A stretch of 64,000 bases of DNA from Rheum nobile (GCA_027886185.1 WOAB01000103.1:434001-498000); one strand, 5' to 3'; positions 31,073 to 42,753 are shown, counted from the stretch's first letter. Translations and numbers: made by a program. Notes: a model not told the origin generated them from the letters alone.

Positions 31073-32275
31073 TTTTTTTTTTTTGAGAAAGGAGGAGATA
31101 TATTATGGAAAAATATTCAGTACATTTGCCAATCGAGATGACAATTGGGATATGTGATTAAACAAAACAAAAGAACAAACTTATAATGATAAGTCAAATT
31201 GAACAGCAGAGTGGGCTTGAGTGTTCCAATTCCGGGGCAAGTAGTGGAATGTGTAGTGATTGAATCCAGCCGTCGTTTGCAGGATGATCTTGATGAGCAG
31301 TCCAACCTTCGTCCTAGGGAGGGGTAGAGTTGAACAAGCATTGGCGACTCCCAAGCAGTCAGACCAAACTTGAATGGAGAACACTCCAAACTGAAGAGCA
31401 CAGCAAAGAGCCCACTGAATGGCTTCTGCCTCCAATGCAGCAATACATGTTGTTAAAATACGCATCCCACATCTAAAGTTGGGACATAACTTGCCTACTA
31501 TATAAGCTTAGTGGACTACTCCTTCTATTGCCAATTGGTTTTAGGATGGAATCCCACTGGGCTTATCTGCTAGGCCCATACGCGCAAGTTGCGCCATACA
31601 TACCCACATGCCCCCGGGTTGGCCCACGGCCCATTGTCTAAATTTGACATGGTATCAGAGCCTGTTTCGGTCCTGGGTCCAAGTGTCACGGGCCAAGTAG
31701 GCCCGTCACACTTGCGGGGGAGTGTTAAAATACTCATCCCACATCTAAAGTTGGGACATAACTTGCCTAGTATATAAGCTTAGTGGACTACTCCTCCTAT
31801 TGTCAATTGGTTTTAGGATGAAACCTCACTGGGCTTATCTGCTAGGCCCATACGCACAAGTTACGCCATACATACCCACATGCCCCCATGTTGGCCCACG
31901 ACCCATTGTCTAAATTTGATACATGTACTAGGTTTTACCCGTTTACTCCCTAGAACATGTATTGATCCATCGGAGTCAAAGATGATGAAGCCAATGGCAG
32001 CACTACCATCAGAAGACAAGCTAGCATCACAGCAAAGACGAAAAAACCTGGAAGCAAGAGAACTATGAACAACAGAGCAAGGAAAAGAAAACAGTCTAGA
32101 AGAGTAGACATTGTCAGCAGCAGAAGCAAAAGCAAAATTCATGTCAGCAAAGAGTGAAACCTAAAAAGCATTCCGAACAAATCCATCAAAGACTCTTGCA
32201 TTCCTATTACTCCACAGAGTTAACATATCTTGACATTGAGAAATTACCCTGATATATACCAAATCCCTTGATCAT
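31073..32275 (-). pseudogene. LINE 3' end with RNase H domain, interrupted by a TRIM
   Basis: On the minus strand a frame from about 32,270 carries an L-W-S-N-R-N-A-R-V-F block, typical of the zinc-binding region after the LINE reverse transcriptase. A stop (about 32,160) follows, then an RNase H-like domain. First catalytic Asp region is C-D-A-S (about 32,030), Glu region L-E-A-E-A (about 31,435), second Asp region W-S-D-C (about 31,360), and a late N-x-x-A-H (about 31,205). The domain is split by the 471-bp TRIM at 31451-31921, and its frame matches across the CATGT target site. The stop is at 31181. A run of twelve T (31073-31084) is the minus-strand poly(A) tail. The 5' part of the element is missing. 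Target duplications were not found. Confidence 0.72.
31451..31921 (+). mobile_element. TRIM (terminal-repeat retrotransposon in miniature)
   Basis: Two 199-bp LTRs (31451-31649 and 31723-31921) start TGTTAAAATAC and flank only 73 bp. The interior begins with the initiator-methionine primer site TGGTATCAGAGCC (31650-31662) and ends with the purine tract GCGGGGGAG (31714-31722). Target duplications CATGT are perfect (31446-31450 and 31922-31926). The interior also has an inverted pair GTCACGGGCC/GGCCCGTCAC. It has no coding capacity. The LTRs differ at roughly a dozen positions. Confidence 0.94.
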
Positions 32276-32678
32276 TGCATTCAGGGTAGATGAATATGCA
32301 CTTTCTTCAACACTAGTGTAATTATATAGGTCAAATCATATTAACACCCTGAATTGATAGATTAACTAGAATACAATTTTACTTTACAATATGTTGTTTA
32401 TGAACCAACTCTCATCAACTACCACTATTCTAACGTAAACTGTAATTGTAATTCACAAAATTCATTCGATTGAAAACCAACTCTCAATTGCTTTAAATCC
32501 GAAATTTTCACTTCAAAGGAAGGGATCAAAGACCATTAATTAACCAACGTAGTTAAAAAAATGTTTTTTTGTTGCAAAGAGAAAGTCTTTATGGGCAACC
32601 AGCCCAACATATAAATCTAGCACACTTTTAACCTAAAATTAATTGACAATAAGAGCAATTCTAATGTACTTGGCTTTG
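32276..32678. other. Intergenic AT-rich DNA
   Basis: Four hundred bases between the LINE remnant and the Sirevirus copy 1 LTR. No open frame, repeat or RNA structure seen. Confidence 0.5.
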
Positions 32679-33521
32679 TGTTAGGTTGTGAACTTTCAGG
32701 AACTCTAGTTCCCTTGAAAGTTTTCTCCTTCAGTTTTCCTAGTTTTGACGATGAAAAATACTTTGTTATTAATATTTCCATATGTCTAGCTGAACAAGGA
32801 ACTCAGGATCAGGAAATACAGAACAGAGACCAAGACGTCAGAATTGAGAACTGGCACAAGAACTGAAGAATGATGAAGCCGCTCTAGCTGGAAAGATATA
32901 TCAAGAGCGGCGGCTGGCTTATTAGGGTAGATCTTTATCTTAGAGAGAGAAGATAAAGATATCCGTGTTTCCATATTATTAGGGGATTATTTGTATATCT
33001 TTAATGAAAACAAAATATGTTTATTCGCAAAGGATAATATTTGGTAACAAATGTTATCTTTTTCGATTTCTTTTTGTTTATTTTATTTGTACAAATCAAC
33101 CAGCTGTAGATTATGATTCTGCACGGTTGAGATGTATAAATAAAGTAATCAAGCTCTCTCATTTACACGTATTCACTCATTGCTGAAGGTGAAGAAAACA
33201 GAGCTTGTTCTTGTGAGAAGAATTGTGTAAGTCACTTGTTTTTTGTGCTTGATTAGGTCGAACTAGGTAGAGAGTCTTAAGCGTGTCTTAAGTCTTTAAT
33301 CTGTGTGTTCTATTCTAGGTGATTGTAATCGAAGCTTAATAAAAGAAGTAGACTTTGAAATCCTCTTGAAAGAGAAGTAGTGGATTTTATCCTGGATAAC
33401 TAGTTGATTATCAAAGGTTCTCACTCTAAGGAACTGGTCTTGAATCTATGTTATTACATATTCCGTTGCTAAGGAACTGAACTCTCAGCTCCCTTTGATT
33501 TCTAACACGTGCGATCCTACA
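32679..33521 (+). repeat. 5' LTR, Sirevirus copy 1
   Basis: It starts TGTTAGG and ends CCTACA two bases before the primer site. It is homologous to 42754-43605, 62265-63979 (interrupted) and the inverted solo LTR, and in part to 41123-41581. A TATAAATA box lies at 33135-33142. Confidence 0.9.
33135..33142 (+). promoter_or_regulatory. LTR TATA box, copy 1
   Basis: TATAAATA sits in the second half of the LTR. The following 'tcaagctctctcatttacac' resembles a pyrimidine-rich transcription start region. Copies 2 and the solo LTR have CATAAATA at the same place. Confidence 0.6.
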
Positions 33522-33523
33522 AT

Positions 33524-33535
33524 TGGTATCAGAGC
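33524..33535 (+). other. Initiator-Met tRNA primer-binding site, copy 1
   Basis: TGGTATCAGAGC two bases after the LTR, the standard Ty1/copia primer site in plants. Confidence 0.93.
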
Positions 33536-33572
33536 AGGCGCTCTAGATTTGTGTTAGTTTACAGATTTCAGG

Positions 33573-35569
33573 ATGTCTAGTTCAAGTGAATTTGATTTGG
33601 GAATCTCAATCAACAAGCCTCACATCCGGAATAAGGGAGAAGAAGAATGGTGGGAGAAATGCATGACAAACCACATTCAAATCATTGACTATCAGTGCTG
33701 GCGCATGATTGAAAATGGTGATGGCATTGTTCCTGCGGATCTGGCTGAAGCAGATTGGAAGCCTGAGTACTACACCATCAAGGAAAAGAATGCTAAGGCT
33801 CGTCAACTCATTCTCAATGGCTTGACAAGAGAAGACATGTACAAGGTGATAGGAATTGAAACCGCCCAAGACATCTGGAAAGCTCTCAAGGAGATGCATG
33901 AGGAAGTGAGGAACTCAAAAAGAGCAGAAAGTTTGCTCTAGAAGGAGAGTACCATACTTTTGAGATGTTGGAAACATAAAACATTTCTCAGTACCACTCA
34001 CGTTTCACAAGACTCGTCACCAAACTCAACAATGCTGATGTCAAGCTTGATGAGTGGTCCAAATCTCTCGTCATCATCAATGGACTCAACTCGAAGTTCA
34101 ATCTCATCAAAAGAGTCCAAAAGACTACCCCTGGTATTCAAGGTCTTCCCTTAACTCAGATCATAGGAAAACTTAAAGTTGAAGAAAGGGAAGCTCTCAA
34201 AACAAGTTCTGCCAAGAAGATGGAGAAGGGAATCGCCTTAAAAATCTCACAGGCCTTTACAAGATTGGAAATGGAGGAAGAAAACTCGGATCTTGAAGAA
34301 GAAGAAGACGAAATGACTGCCCTTGTCACTAAGCACATTAAGAAGCACTTCATCAAGGGAAAATTTAAGAAATCCTTTCAGAAGAGAGATCTCTCAGAGT
34401 ACGCTTGTTATCAATGCAAGGAAAGGGGACATCTTGCTAAGAATTGTCCAAAGAACTCAAATGAAAATGACAAGCCTATGAAGAAGAAAGTTCTTTTCGC
34501 TACCTTTGGAGATGATTCAGAGGACTCTGATGGGGAACTGGATCTGAATGGAACCTCTGGAGGAAGGTGCTTAATGGCTAAAGAAGATTTAACTGAATCG
34601 GATGACTCTGAGGTATCTTCTTCTGACTTTACTAAATCTCTTCTTGAATGTGATAAGAAACAATTGATCAAGATCATTAAGAAACTTGGAAAGGAAAATA
34701 GTTCCCTTCAAGAAAAACTAGAAGAATGTGAAGATGAAATCTCATGTTTATCTACAGAAAATTCTGTTTGGAGCAAGAAACTTTGAGTAACTGAAAAATT
34801 ACTTGCTAGTTCCTCTAGGAAATGTGATTCATGTATTACTAGAGAAAAGGAACCCATGCATGTTGATATTCTTGTTGTTGCTCCTACCGACTCTAAAAAG
34901 AATACCTCTGCCATGCTTACTGAAGTAATGAACAAACTCGATGATCTTACTGATTCTATCAATGAGAAAACCTTGAATCAAACTGTGTTTGTTAAGCAAA
35001 TATATGGTATTGGTTATCCGGGAAAGGAAAATTCTGAGAATTCATGCTCTGCTGAAAATGAGAAGCTAAGAAGGGAACTGGTCGAGAAAAATGAAACTCT
35101 CAATTGTGCTTTACAAACCTCTCATGACAAAAACCAGTTCCTGGAAGAAAAGGTAAAAGTGCTAGAGCAGAAGCCGAAAGGTAAGCAAACCTGGTTTGAT
35201 GGACATAATGCTCATAAAATGTACATTGATCAGGCTCACGGAACTAAAGGTAAGAAAGTTGACTTTGAGCAGAGAAAACATGACATACCATTCAGGCCTG
35301 GTCGTGGTAAGTATGGTCATGTTGTTTACAACCGAGTTTGCTGGCATTGTGGTAAAAATTATCATTATATTCATGAATGTATTCATAAGAAAAGACAAAT
35401 GGAGGAAAGTTCTAGGAAAAGGAACCAAGAGATGAACAATAAAAAGAAGATGCATACTATTGTTAACCTGAATGATCCTTATTATTATGCTACTGCTCTT
35501 AAACCACGGAAAAATTGTCAATCTAAATTACCCAGAAAAGCTAAGCTTGGCTGGGTTCAAAAAGCTTAA
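33573..35569 (+). pseudogene. gag: Sirevirus gag, copy 1
   Basis: The start ATG at 33573 opens 122 codons that match the other copies, then an indel near 33,900 changes frame. The rest reads in the second frame with stops at about 33,978 and at 34784-34786. It encodes the capsid/nucleocapsid protein. Visible parts: the L-I-L-N-G-L-T-R-E-D-M region (about residue 80), a Glu-rich acidic stretch, a CCHC knuckle C-Y-Q-C-K-E-R-G-H-L-A-K-N-C (about 34,405), a long coiled-coil-like Lys/Glu/Leu region, and a second knuckle C-W-H-C-G-K-N-Y-H-Y-I-H-E-C (about 35,340). The very long Gag with two knuckles fits Sireviruses. Confidence 0.85.
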
Positions 35570-35577
35570 GTTCCCTT

Positions 35578-36113
35578 GTGCAGGACGAAGTGAGGCAACA
35601 GGACAAATGGTACATAGACAGTGGTTGCTCGTGCCATATGATCGGAAACAGAAGCAAGATGTCCTCACTTCAGAAACATCGAGGAGGAACCATTTCCTTT
35701 GGGGATAAGAGAAAGGGAACAATCTGTAGAACTGAAAATGTGAATCTTACAGATCACATAAAGGTAAGCAACGTTAACCTTGTTGAAATTTTGGGTTTTG
35801 ATCTAATAAGTGTGTCACAGTTGTGTGATCAAGGAGGAAATGAGGTTCGCTTTACCTCTAAGGAATGTATTGTGGAAGACAATCGAGGAAAGGTGATCTT
35901 AAAAGGCAAAAGGTTCAATAATGTCTATGTTATTGATCCAAAATTTGTTCCCAAAGAGAAACTGTGTCTTTCGTCAATTGAAGATCAGACGAATCTATGG
36001 CATCAGTGATTTCGTCAATTGAAGATCAGATGAATCTATGGCATCAGTGACTGGTCCGTGACCTTCCCAAAATCAATGCTGAAAAGTCAGATATATATTC
36101 TGACTGTGCTCAA
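35578..36113 (+). pseudogene. Sirevirus protease and pre-integrase region, copy 1
   Basis: It is one frame back (-1) from gag, as in copy 2. The protease active site W-Y-I-D-S-G-C-S is at about 35,610. The GAG-pre-integrase region follows and ends at the N-L-W-H-Q word. There a 41-bp segment ('tcgtcaattgaagatcag...catcag') is tandemly duplicated (about 35,975-36,050), with a stop at 36007-36009. The H-x-x-x-H part of the integrase zinc finger that should follow is deleted. Confidence 0.8.
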
Positions 36114-37334
36114 GTGAAACAGGTTCGTAGTTCCTTCAAGTCGAAAACAATGGTAAGTTCCTCTAAACCTCTAGAGCTCATTCACATGGATCTTTGTGGT
36201 CCTATGCGAGTTCAAATCATCGGTAGAAACATGTATATTCTGGTACTTGTTGATGATTTCTCTAGATTCACTTGGACATTATTCATAAAATCTAAAAGTG
36301 GAGTATTTGAAAGGTTCAGAGAGTTAGTTCCCTTACTTGAAAAATCTTTGAATGTATCTCTTCGTGCCATTCGTTCCGATCATGGAACTGAGTTCGAGAA
36401 TAGAGACTTTCTAACTTTTTGCAGGGAACATGGAGTTGATCATAACTTCTCGGCTTCCAACACTCCACAACAGAACGGAGTTGTCGAGAGAAAGAACAGA
36501 ACTTTGGAAAATATGGCTCGCACCATGCTAATCTCGAGTGGTCTTCCTCACTCCTTCTGGGCAGAAGTTGTCAATGCAGCGTGCTACATTTTGAATCAGG
36601 CAATGTTGCGCCCTATGCTTGAGAAGACGTCTTATGAGTTACTTAGAGGCAGAGTTCCCAACATTGCTCATCTAAGAGTCTTTGGCTGCAAGTGTTTTGT
36701 TCACAATAATGGTAAAGACAATCTGGGGAAGTTTGATCAACGGAGTGATGAAGGAATCTTCATTGGGTATGCTTCCAGTGGCAAATCATACAAGGTCTTC
36801 AACAAACGGACTAAAAAGGTAGAGGAAAGCATTCATGTCATTTTCAATGAAAAATTGCCTTTAAAGTCTGTGCAGGATCCCTCAGTTCCTTCGGAAGATC
36901 CTTTCCAACGGCCAAATGAAGACTCGGATGATGAATCTCCTTCCAAGCATAACTCATATCCCAACTTGTCTGGTCCTTCTCCGCCCACATTTCCCTCAAC
37001 TGCGGTTGATCCAAAACCTGCAACATCTTCAGACAACATTCCAGTTCCCTCCGATCCTCAAGATGCTGTTGTTGTCTCAATTTCCTCCATTCCTCAAACT
37101 GATGAGGATGCTCCTGCTCCGGTGGCTGATCCTACTGCGGCTTCTTCCTCGACCGTTGTATCCGTCGATGTTGAAGCACCGGGAACTGATTTAATCATTC
37201 CCAACAGAGACAAAATAACTCTCAAGCATCCAGTCAGGTATGGATTTGAGGATATGACATATTGTGCTTTCAATGCCTTTCTGTCTCTTATAGAACCAAA
37301 GAACATCACAGAGGCTCTGAAAGATGCTGACTAG
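36114..37334 (+). pseudogene. Sirevirus integrase and start of reverse transcriptase, copy 1
   Basis: An open frame of 406 codons covers the integrase catalytic core: first Asp in H-M-D-L-C-G-P (about residue 25), second in R-S-D-H-G-T-E-F (about 89) and Glu in N-G-V-V-E-R-K-N-R (about 126). The C-terminal G-K-F-D-x-R-S-D-E-G-I-F-I-G-Y block follows, then a Ser/Pro-rich linker. It ends at a TAG (37332-37334) within the reverse transcriptase N-terminus. The zinc-binding N-terminus is missing. Confidence 0.85.
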
Positions 37335-38816
37335 ATCCAAGCCATGCAAGAGGAACTTCACCAGTTTGAAAGGAACAAAGTTTAGAGACTAGTTCCTCGT
37401 CCTCAAAACAGACACATCATAGGAACTAGGTGGGTATTTCGCAACAAGTTGGATGATTCAGGTGCAATATCAAGGAACAAGGCTCACTTGGTAGCTCAAG
37501 GCTATAATCAATAGGAAGGAATTGACTATGATGAGACCTTTGCCCCTGTGGCGAGATTGGAGGCCATTAGATTACTCATAGCTTATGCCTCTCACAAAGG
37601 TTTCAAGCTATACCAAATGGATGTGAAGTCTGCTTTTCTCAATGGAATTCTTCAAGAGGAGGTATATGTCAAGCAACCTCCAGGATTCGAAGATGATGAT
37701 CACCCTGACCATGTCTAATTTCTGGAAAAGGCTCTCTATGGTCTTAAGCAAGCTCCTCGCGCTTGGTATGATCGTCTTGCCCAGTTCCTAACAGCCAATG
37801 GCTATCGATGTGGTGTGATCGACAAAACTCTCTTCATCCTTGAAATCAAATGTGAGATTCTTGTGGTCCAAGTATATGTTGATGATATTATTTTTGGTTC
37901 TACTAACTTGGCTCTTGTAGAAAAGTTCAAAAATCTAATGATCAGCGAGTTTGAAATGAGTATGATTGGGGAACTATCCTTCTTCCCGGGATTGCAAGTT
38001 ACTCAGAAAGATGATGGCATTCAAATCCATCAACATAAATATCTTAAGGAACTCCTGAAGAAGTTCAAAATGGATTCTAGCAAAGCCATCTCGACCCCCA
38101 TCTCCCCAGCCACTCGTCTCACTGCAGATCATTCAGGACAGAAAGTGAAAGAAAAGTTATATCGAGGCATGATTGGTTCCTTGATGTATCTAACCGCAAG
38201 TAGGCCATATATTGTGTTTTCTGTTTGCTTATGTGCCAGGTTTGAAGCTGATCCAAGGGAATCTCACTTATCTGAAGTGAAGCGCATATTTCGCTATCTC
38301 AAGGAAACTGACGACCTATGTCTTTGGTATCCCAAGAATTGTCATTTAAATCTTCTTGGATATACAGATGCTGACTATGCAGGCTACTTGGTTGACCGGA
38401 AGAGCACGTCTAGGATGGCCTAGTTCCTTGGCCCATGCTTGGTCTCTTGGGGCTCAAAGAAACAGAATTTCATTGCTCTCCCAACCACCGAAGCTGAGTA
38501 CATTGCAGCTGCCGCCTGATGTTCCCAACTTTTGTGGCTCAAGCAACAACTTGCAGACTTTGGTATGTCTTTTGGTCATCTTAAGATTCTTTGTGATAAC
38601 ACTAGTGCAATCAACATCTCAAAGAATCCTGTGCATCACACTAGGACCAAGCATATAGATATTAGGCATCATTTCTTGCGTGATCATGTTAAAAAAGGGA
38701 ACATTCTACTAGAAAATTATAGGACTGAAGATCAAATTGCCGATATATTCACCAAAGCATTAAATCGAGAACCTTTTGAGTCCTTCAGATTTCTAGGAAT
38801 GATTTTCCTAAACTAG
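37335..38816 (+). pseudogene. Sirevirus reverse transcriptase and RNase H, copy 1
   Basis: It continues the integrase frame with further stops (about 37,384, 37,513, 37,716 and 38,421). The reverse transcriptase is recognisable from A-R-L-E-A-I-R-L-L, F-L-N-G-I-L-Q-E-E-V-Y and the catalytic Y-V-D-D (about 37,875). The RNase H part shows T-D-A-D-Y-A-G (about 38,365), the T-E-A-E-Y-I-A-A word and C-D-N-T-S-A-I (about 38,590), and ends at 38816. It is too broken to be active. Confidence 0.85.
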
Positions 38817-39548
38817 TAGTTCCAGTTGCTCTTACTAGTTCCTTTGCTTTAACTAGATTTGATATTTTCTAAGATTTCATTGACAATATTATTGATATTT
38901 GATCTTGTGATGACCTCACATGTCCTGTAATATCTGTTCTAAAGCATGTTATTTACACTCTTGCTTGATCTCATGATTTTATAATATGATTAGATCTTGA
39001 TTACATCTCTTTGTTGGCCTCAAAGTAGTCGATTTGATCTTATCTATCCATCATAATAAGCCGAAATGATAATTGACTATAAACCGTCCTAAGCCTGACT
39101 GTATTACATAATTCCTTTGATCCATCTTTAGTCCACAATTGGGAATTATCTTTATGGTGTCAAAAATGCCAACCTGATCTTCTTGATGTGGGTATGTACT
39201 TTTCTTGAGTGCTGCTTGGTTCCCTACATAAAATGTACCCATATCCATCTTGTTCCATGTCAATATTGAGGAAAGGAACTGGGAATTGCTCTCCAACGGC
39301 CAAAATTCAAATCCATTGACTCTGCGCTGCTTCCCGAGGAGAGTTAATGTGAATCTAGCCGTTTGTGCCTCTGCGATCTCTGGTTGATTTGGATCCGATT
39401 GATGTGATAATTTTGAAAGAAGATTTCTTTGGAGATTTTGAGTTCCCTTAAATGCCAAAGATTTTGTGGCCGTTTAGTTGTTGATCTGAGTTCCCTTATT
39501 TGAGAAGATCTTGCAACATCTATTTTTGGATAGATTTTGCTCAGAAAC
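38817..39548 (+). other. Pol to envelope-like spacer, copy 1
   Basis: About 730 bp without coding, alignable with copy 2 (48,878-48,978 plus 59,457-60,098). Conserved words include 'catgtcctgtaatat' and 'ccctacataaaatgtaccc'. Conservation over a non-coding spacer hints at regulatory content, such as the TATA box that follows. Confidence 0.6.
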
Positions 39549-39556
39549 TATAAAAG
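39549..39556 (+). promoter_or_regulatory. TATA box upstream of envelope-like ORF, copy 1
   Basis: TATAAAAG lies 118 bp upstream of the ATG at 39667. It is followed by 'acaaccctaa' and 'cggcaccg' words and a C/T-rich leader. Copy 2 has TATATAAG at 117 bp with the same following words, so this may be a real internal promoter. Confidence 0.5.
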
Positions 39557-39666
39557 GCAGAGAATACAACCCTAATTCGGCACCGCCTTCAAACCCTCTC
39601 TGTCTCTCATAACAATTTTGGCATGCTCTCACAACTTCTCAACTCTCAAGCCCAAAGTTTGCTCTC

Positions 39667-41145
39667 ATGGACGCTGCACTAAAATCTCTTCCTGCTGATG
39701 AACTTGCCCTGCTCGCTGAGTATCGCCAAAAGAAGGCCGCTACTTCAACATCTCAGGCGCCTTCTCCCACCAAAGCCTCATCAGTGGAGGCACCGGCAAA
39801 GTCTGCTCTGCCACCCGTCCCGGCAGTACAGCCCTCCAAGTCGGCTTCATTGGAGCACACAACCACCAAGCCCAACTCCCCCACTCTGACTTAGGAGGGT
39901 TCCCATCATTCCTCTCCTTCCTAGGAGAACGAGCCCATCAACGTGGAACTTCTCCCAACGCCTCCGGCATCATTCAAATTGCCTGGAGACTCACAGTCGG
40001 TGGCCAATCGAGTTAAGAGACGTGCTGCCAAAGGGGCTCAAGGTGTCTCCTTGCTCCAATTGGAGGAGGCCCCTTCCGCCAAGAAAGCAAAGACGGCCAA
40101 ACCAGACAAGGGGAAGAGGCCCCAAATCAAAGCTATCTCTCATGTTCTCTCTAAGGTGACTCCCGCCTTTGCTTCAAGAAGGATCTTGGAGCCGCTGATC
40201 ATCAGAGAGGAATTCTGGCGTTCCACTGACGACGACCTCATCTCCTCTGCTTACTCCACTCTGCAACTTCAGGGGTGGGACAAACTGCTGGTGGAACCAT
40301 TCTCTGTCAATGAGGATCTGGTGCGTCTGTACTACCAGTCTATGGAATTTGTGTCGGCAAAAGATGATAAGCCTGCCAATGACGCCATTCTCAACTGGCG
40401 AGGTAATCTTATCCCTCTCTCTGCTACCATCATTGGTTCTGTTCTAGAGGTTCCTACTGGTGAAGGATATGGTGTCATCGTCAAACGGAACTGGCCCTCA
40501 AAGCGCAAATAAGCCATCCTGAAAATCGTGTTTGACGGCTCCCCTCCTGCTAAGGGCTCCCTGCTCACCAAGTTTCTCCGTTTGGATAAAAATTTGTTGC
40601 ATACCTTTTTGATCAAGAACATCATCCCCCGCCAGGAGAAGCGGGATATTGTGTTGGTTGGAGATGTTGTTTTGCTGGAGAAGTTGATCTCTGGAGTTCC
40701 CATCGATCTCCCTCGCATTACTTTGGGCCACATGCAGTATTATAAGGCCCACTCTACTCGTGATTTCCCTTATCCGCACTTGATTAAGAAGCTTCTCTGT
40801 TGCCTTGGTCTATATCTAAGTGGTATCGAGGAAACTCCATTTTCTCGGTTCCTTACCATGACTACTGTTGGGCGGCTGCATCATAAAGCTCATGTGGATG
40901 AGGAGTCTGATGAAGAGAAGGAAAAAGAAGAAACTCAACATGGGCCGTCTGCTCACCGCCTGGTCCCTGACACTCATGTGATTCTGGAGAGTATGGGGCG
41001 CATTGAGCATGCCCTGGTTGACGGATTCAACCACATCGCTTCTGCTATTGAGAAGAGTAGCAACTTCACCAATGAGATGGTAGTGGAGTTATGGAAGACC
41101 TCTGCTGCTCTGGTAAAGGAAATCGCAAAGGATAATATTTGGTAA
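39667..41145 (+). pseudogene. Sirevirus envelope-like ORF, copy 1 (broken)
   Basis: One frame starts at ATG 39667 and is interrupted by TAG (39892-39894), TAG (39922-39924) and TAA (40510-40512). It is colinear with the intact ORF at 60216-61751: a Ser/Ala/Pro-rich N-terminus, a basic patch (V-K-R-R, then K-K-A-K), and a conserved globular part (L-E-P-L-I-I-R-E-E-F-W, N-W-P-S-K-R-K, N-I-I-P-R-Q-E-K-R). The last ~15 residues are lost where the 3' LTR fragment joins. 'Envelope-like' is the field's positional name for this third ORF; no envelope function is shown by the sequence. Confidence 0.78.
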
Positions 41146-41581
41146 CAAATGTTATCTTTTCCGATTTCTTTTATGATTCTGCATGGTTGAGATGTATAAA
41201 TAAAGTAATCAAGCTCTCTCATTTACACGTATTCACTCATTGTTGAAGGTGAAGAAAACAGAGCTTGTTCTCGTGAGAAGAACTGTGTAAGTCACTTGCT
41301 TTTTGTGCTTGATTAGGTCGAACTAGGTAGAGAGTCTTAAGTGTGTCTTAAGTCTTTAATCTGTGTGTTATATTCTAGGTGATTGTAATCGAAGCTTAAT
41401 AAAAGAAGTAGACTTTGAAATCCTCTTGAAAGAGAGGTAGTGGGTTTTATCCTGGATAACTAGTTGGTTATCAAAGGTTCCCACTCTAAGGAACTGGTCT
41501 TGAATCTGTGTTATTACATATTCCGCTTGTAAGGAACTTAACTCTCAGTTCCCTTTGATTTCTAACACGTGCGATCCTACA
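41123..41581 (+). repeat. Truncated 3' LTR, copy 1
   Basis: It matches 33025-33521 of the 5' LTR but lacks its first ~345 bp and a further ~39 bp near 41,175. It ends CCTACA at 41581. Confidence 0.85.
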
Positions 41582-42753
41582 ATTTGACATCTCATTTGTG
41601 GGCTATGGCTACAATGAAAGAAAGTTCTTTTCAGGTATAGCAACAAAATCAGATCATTTGAACAAAACATGTTTACAACTCAAGTTATAATACTTCAATA
41701 AAGGAAGAGTTTCTTTATTGAAATCCTAGATTTATAAGCAAATTTTCAAGTTTGGCATGAACTTATGAACTTCCTCATGCCTTTTTTAGGGGTTTGATCA
41801 GGTGAAAATGATTATTACCGTGTAAAATGAGAATGATGCACATATAAGTAAAAACGTACGTACATATAGACAAAAACTTATGCACTTTAGATTTTCATGC
41901 ACTTACAAGCAAAAATTTATGCACTTTAGAAGGTGCACAAGTTTTTGCTTGCATTGTGAGCGTGAATTTGTGCACATTCGAAAAGTGCATACAATTTTGC
42001 TTATATGTGCATGAATTTTAAAAGTGCATAAATTTTTGCATATATGTGCGTAAACTTTTACTTGTATGTGCATCATTATCATTTTACACAATAATAATCG
42101 TTCTCACATGATCTAATGATCTATGCCTTTTTTTATACGGAAATAATATAGAGAATTAGAGATCGTTTGAAAAAGTATCACTCATGTTAGTATATATGTT
42201 ACTTAGGTCATATTCATTTATAGATCTCAAATTCTTGAAAAAGTCACAAAAAGGTCTTTAAACTTTGAAGGAAGTCACAAACTATCTCTGAAATCGAAAA
42301 TTAAAGTCTCTGAAAATGAAAATGAACAAAAAAAGAGAGTATAAGATACACTTTGATTCACCACAAAAAAAGTTAGTTACTCATTGATGACCTTCTCCAA
42401 GTTACTCAGACTTCAATCGAAAATCTTATATTCCAATGGGATCCTTAAATTGTCCGTCGGTAGGCCCATTATAGTCCAAATCCAATGGGCCTTTGGAGTT
42501 GAGTGCAGTTATATCCTGCAAATTAAACATGCAATCTAGAGGCTGGATTAGGGCAATAGCGCGATGAATCATTGTAATAAAAAAATAAATAAAATTGACT
42601 TTATAATAGTTTATATAGTATACACGTATAATTTCACTTCCGATCTGCAGAGCCAATGTTTATCAAAATCGGATATTATTTAATAATTTTCACAAGATGA
42701 GCATTCAATATAAAATAATGAGTCTTAGCTGTCCTTGAGTGTAAAATTTACGT
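41582..42753. other. AT-rich interval between two Sireviruses
   Basis: Apart from the fold-back element at 41796-42113 I see no gene, RNA or repeat here. Frames are short and AT-driven. Confidence 0.5.
41796..42113. mobile_element. Fold-back (inverted-repeat) element
   Basis: The left end (GATCAGGTGAAAATGATTAT) and the reverse of the right end (GATCATGTGAGAACGATTAT) pair, and the pairing continues inward for about 150 bp with mismatches. Both arms are built from alternating 'gtgcat' and 'aaaaattt' words. There is no coding. The flanks do not give a clear target duplication, so the superfamily is open. Confidence 0.65.

Larger units (their letters stand above)
32679..41581 (+). mobile_element. 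Sirevirus-type Ty1/copia element, copy 1 (degenerate)
   Basis: The order is 5' LTR, Met-type primer site, gag with two zinc knuckles, protease, integrase, reverse transcriptase, RNase H, a spacer, an envelope-like ORF, and a truncated 3' LTR. This order and the third ORF are Sirevirus traits. Flanks are CTTTG (32674-32678) and ATTTG (41582-41586), a 4/5 match. All frames carry several stops. The 3' part of the envelope-like ORF and the start of the 3' LTR are lost in a deletion at the word TCGCAAAGG (41123-41131), which also occurs in the 5' LTR at 33025-33033. The element cannot move. Confidence 0.88.
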
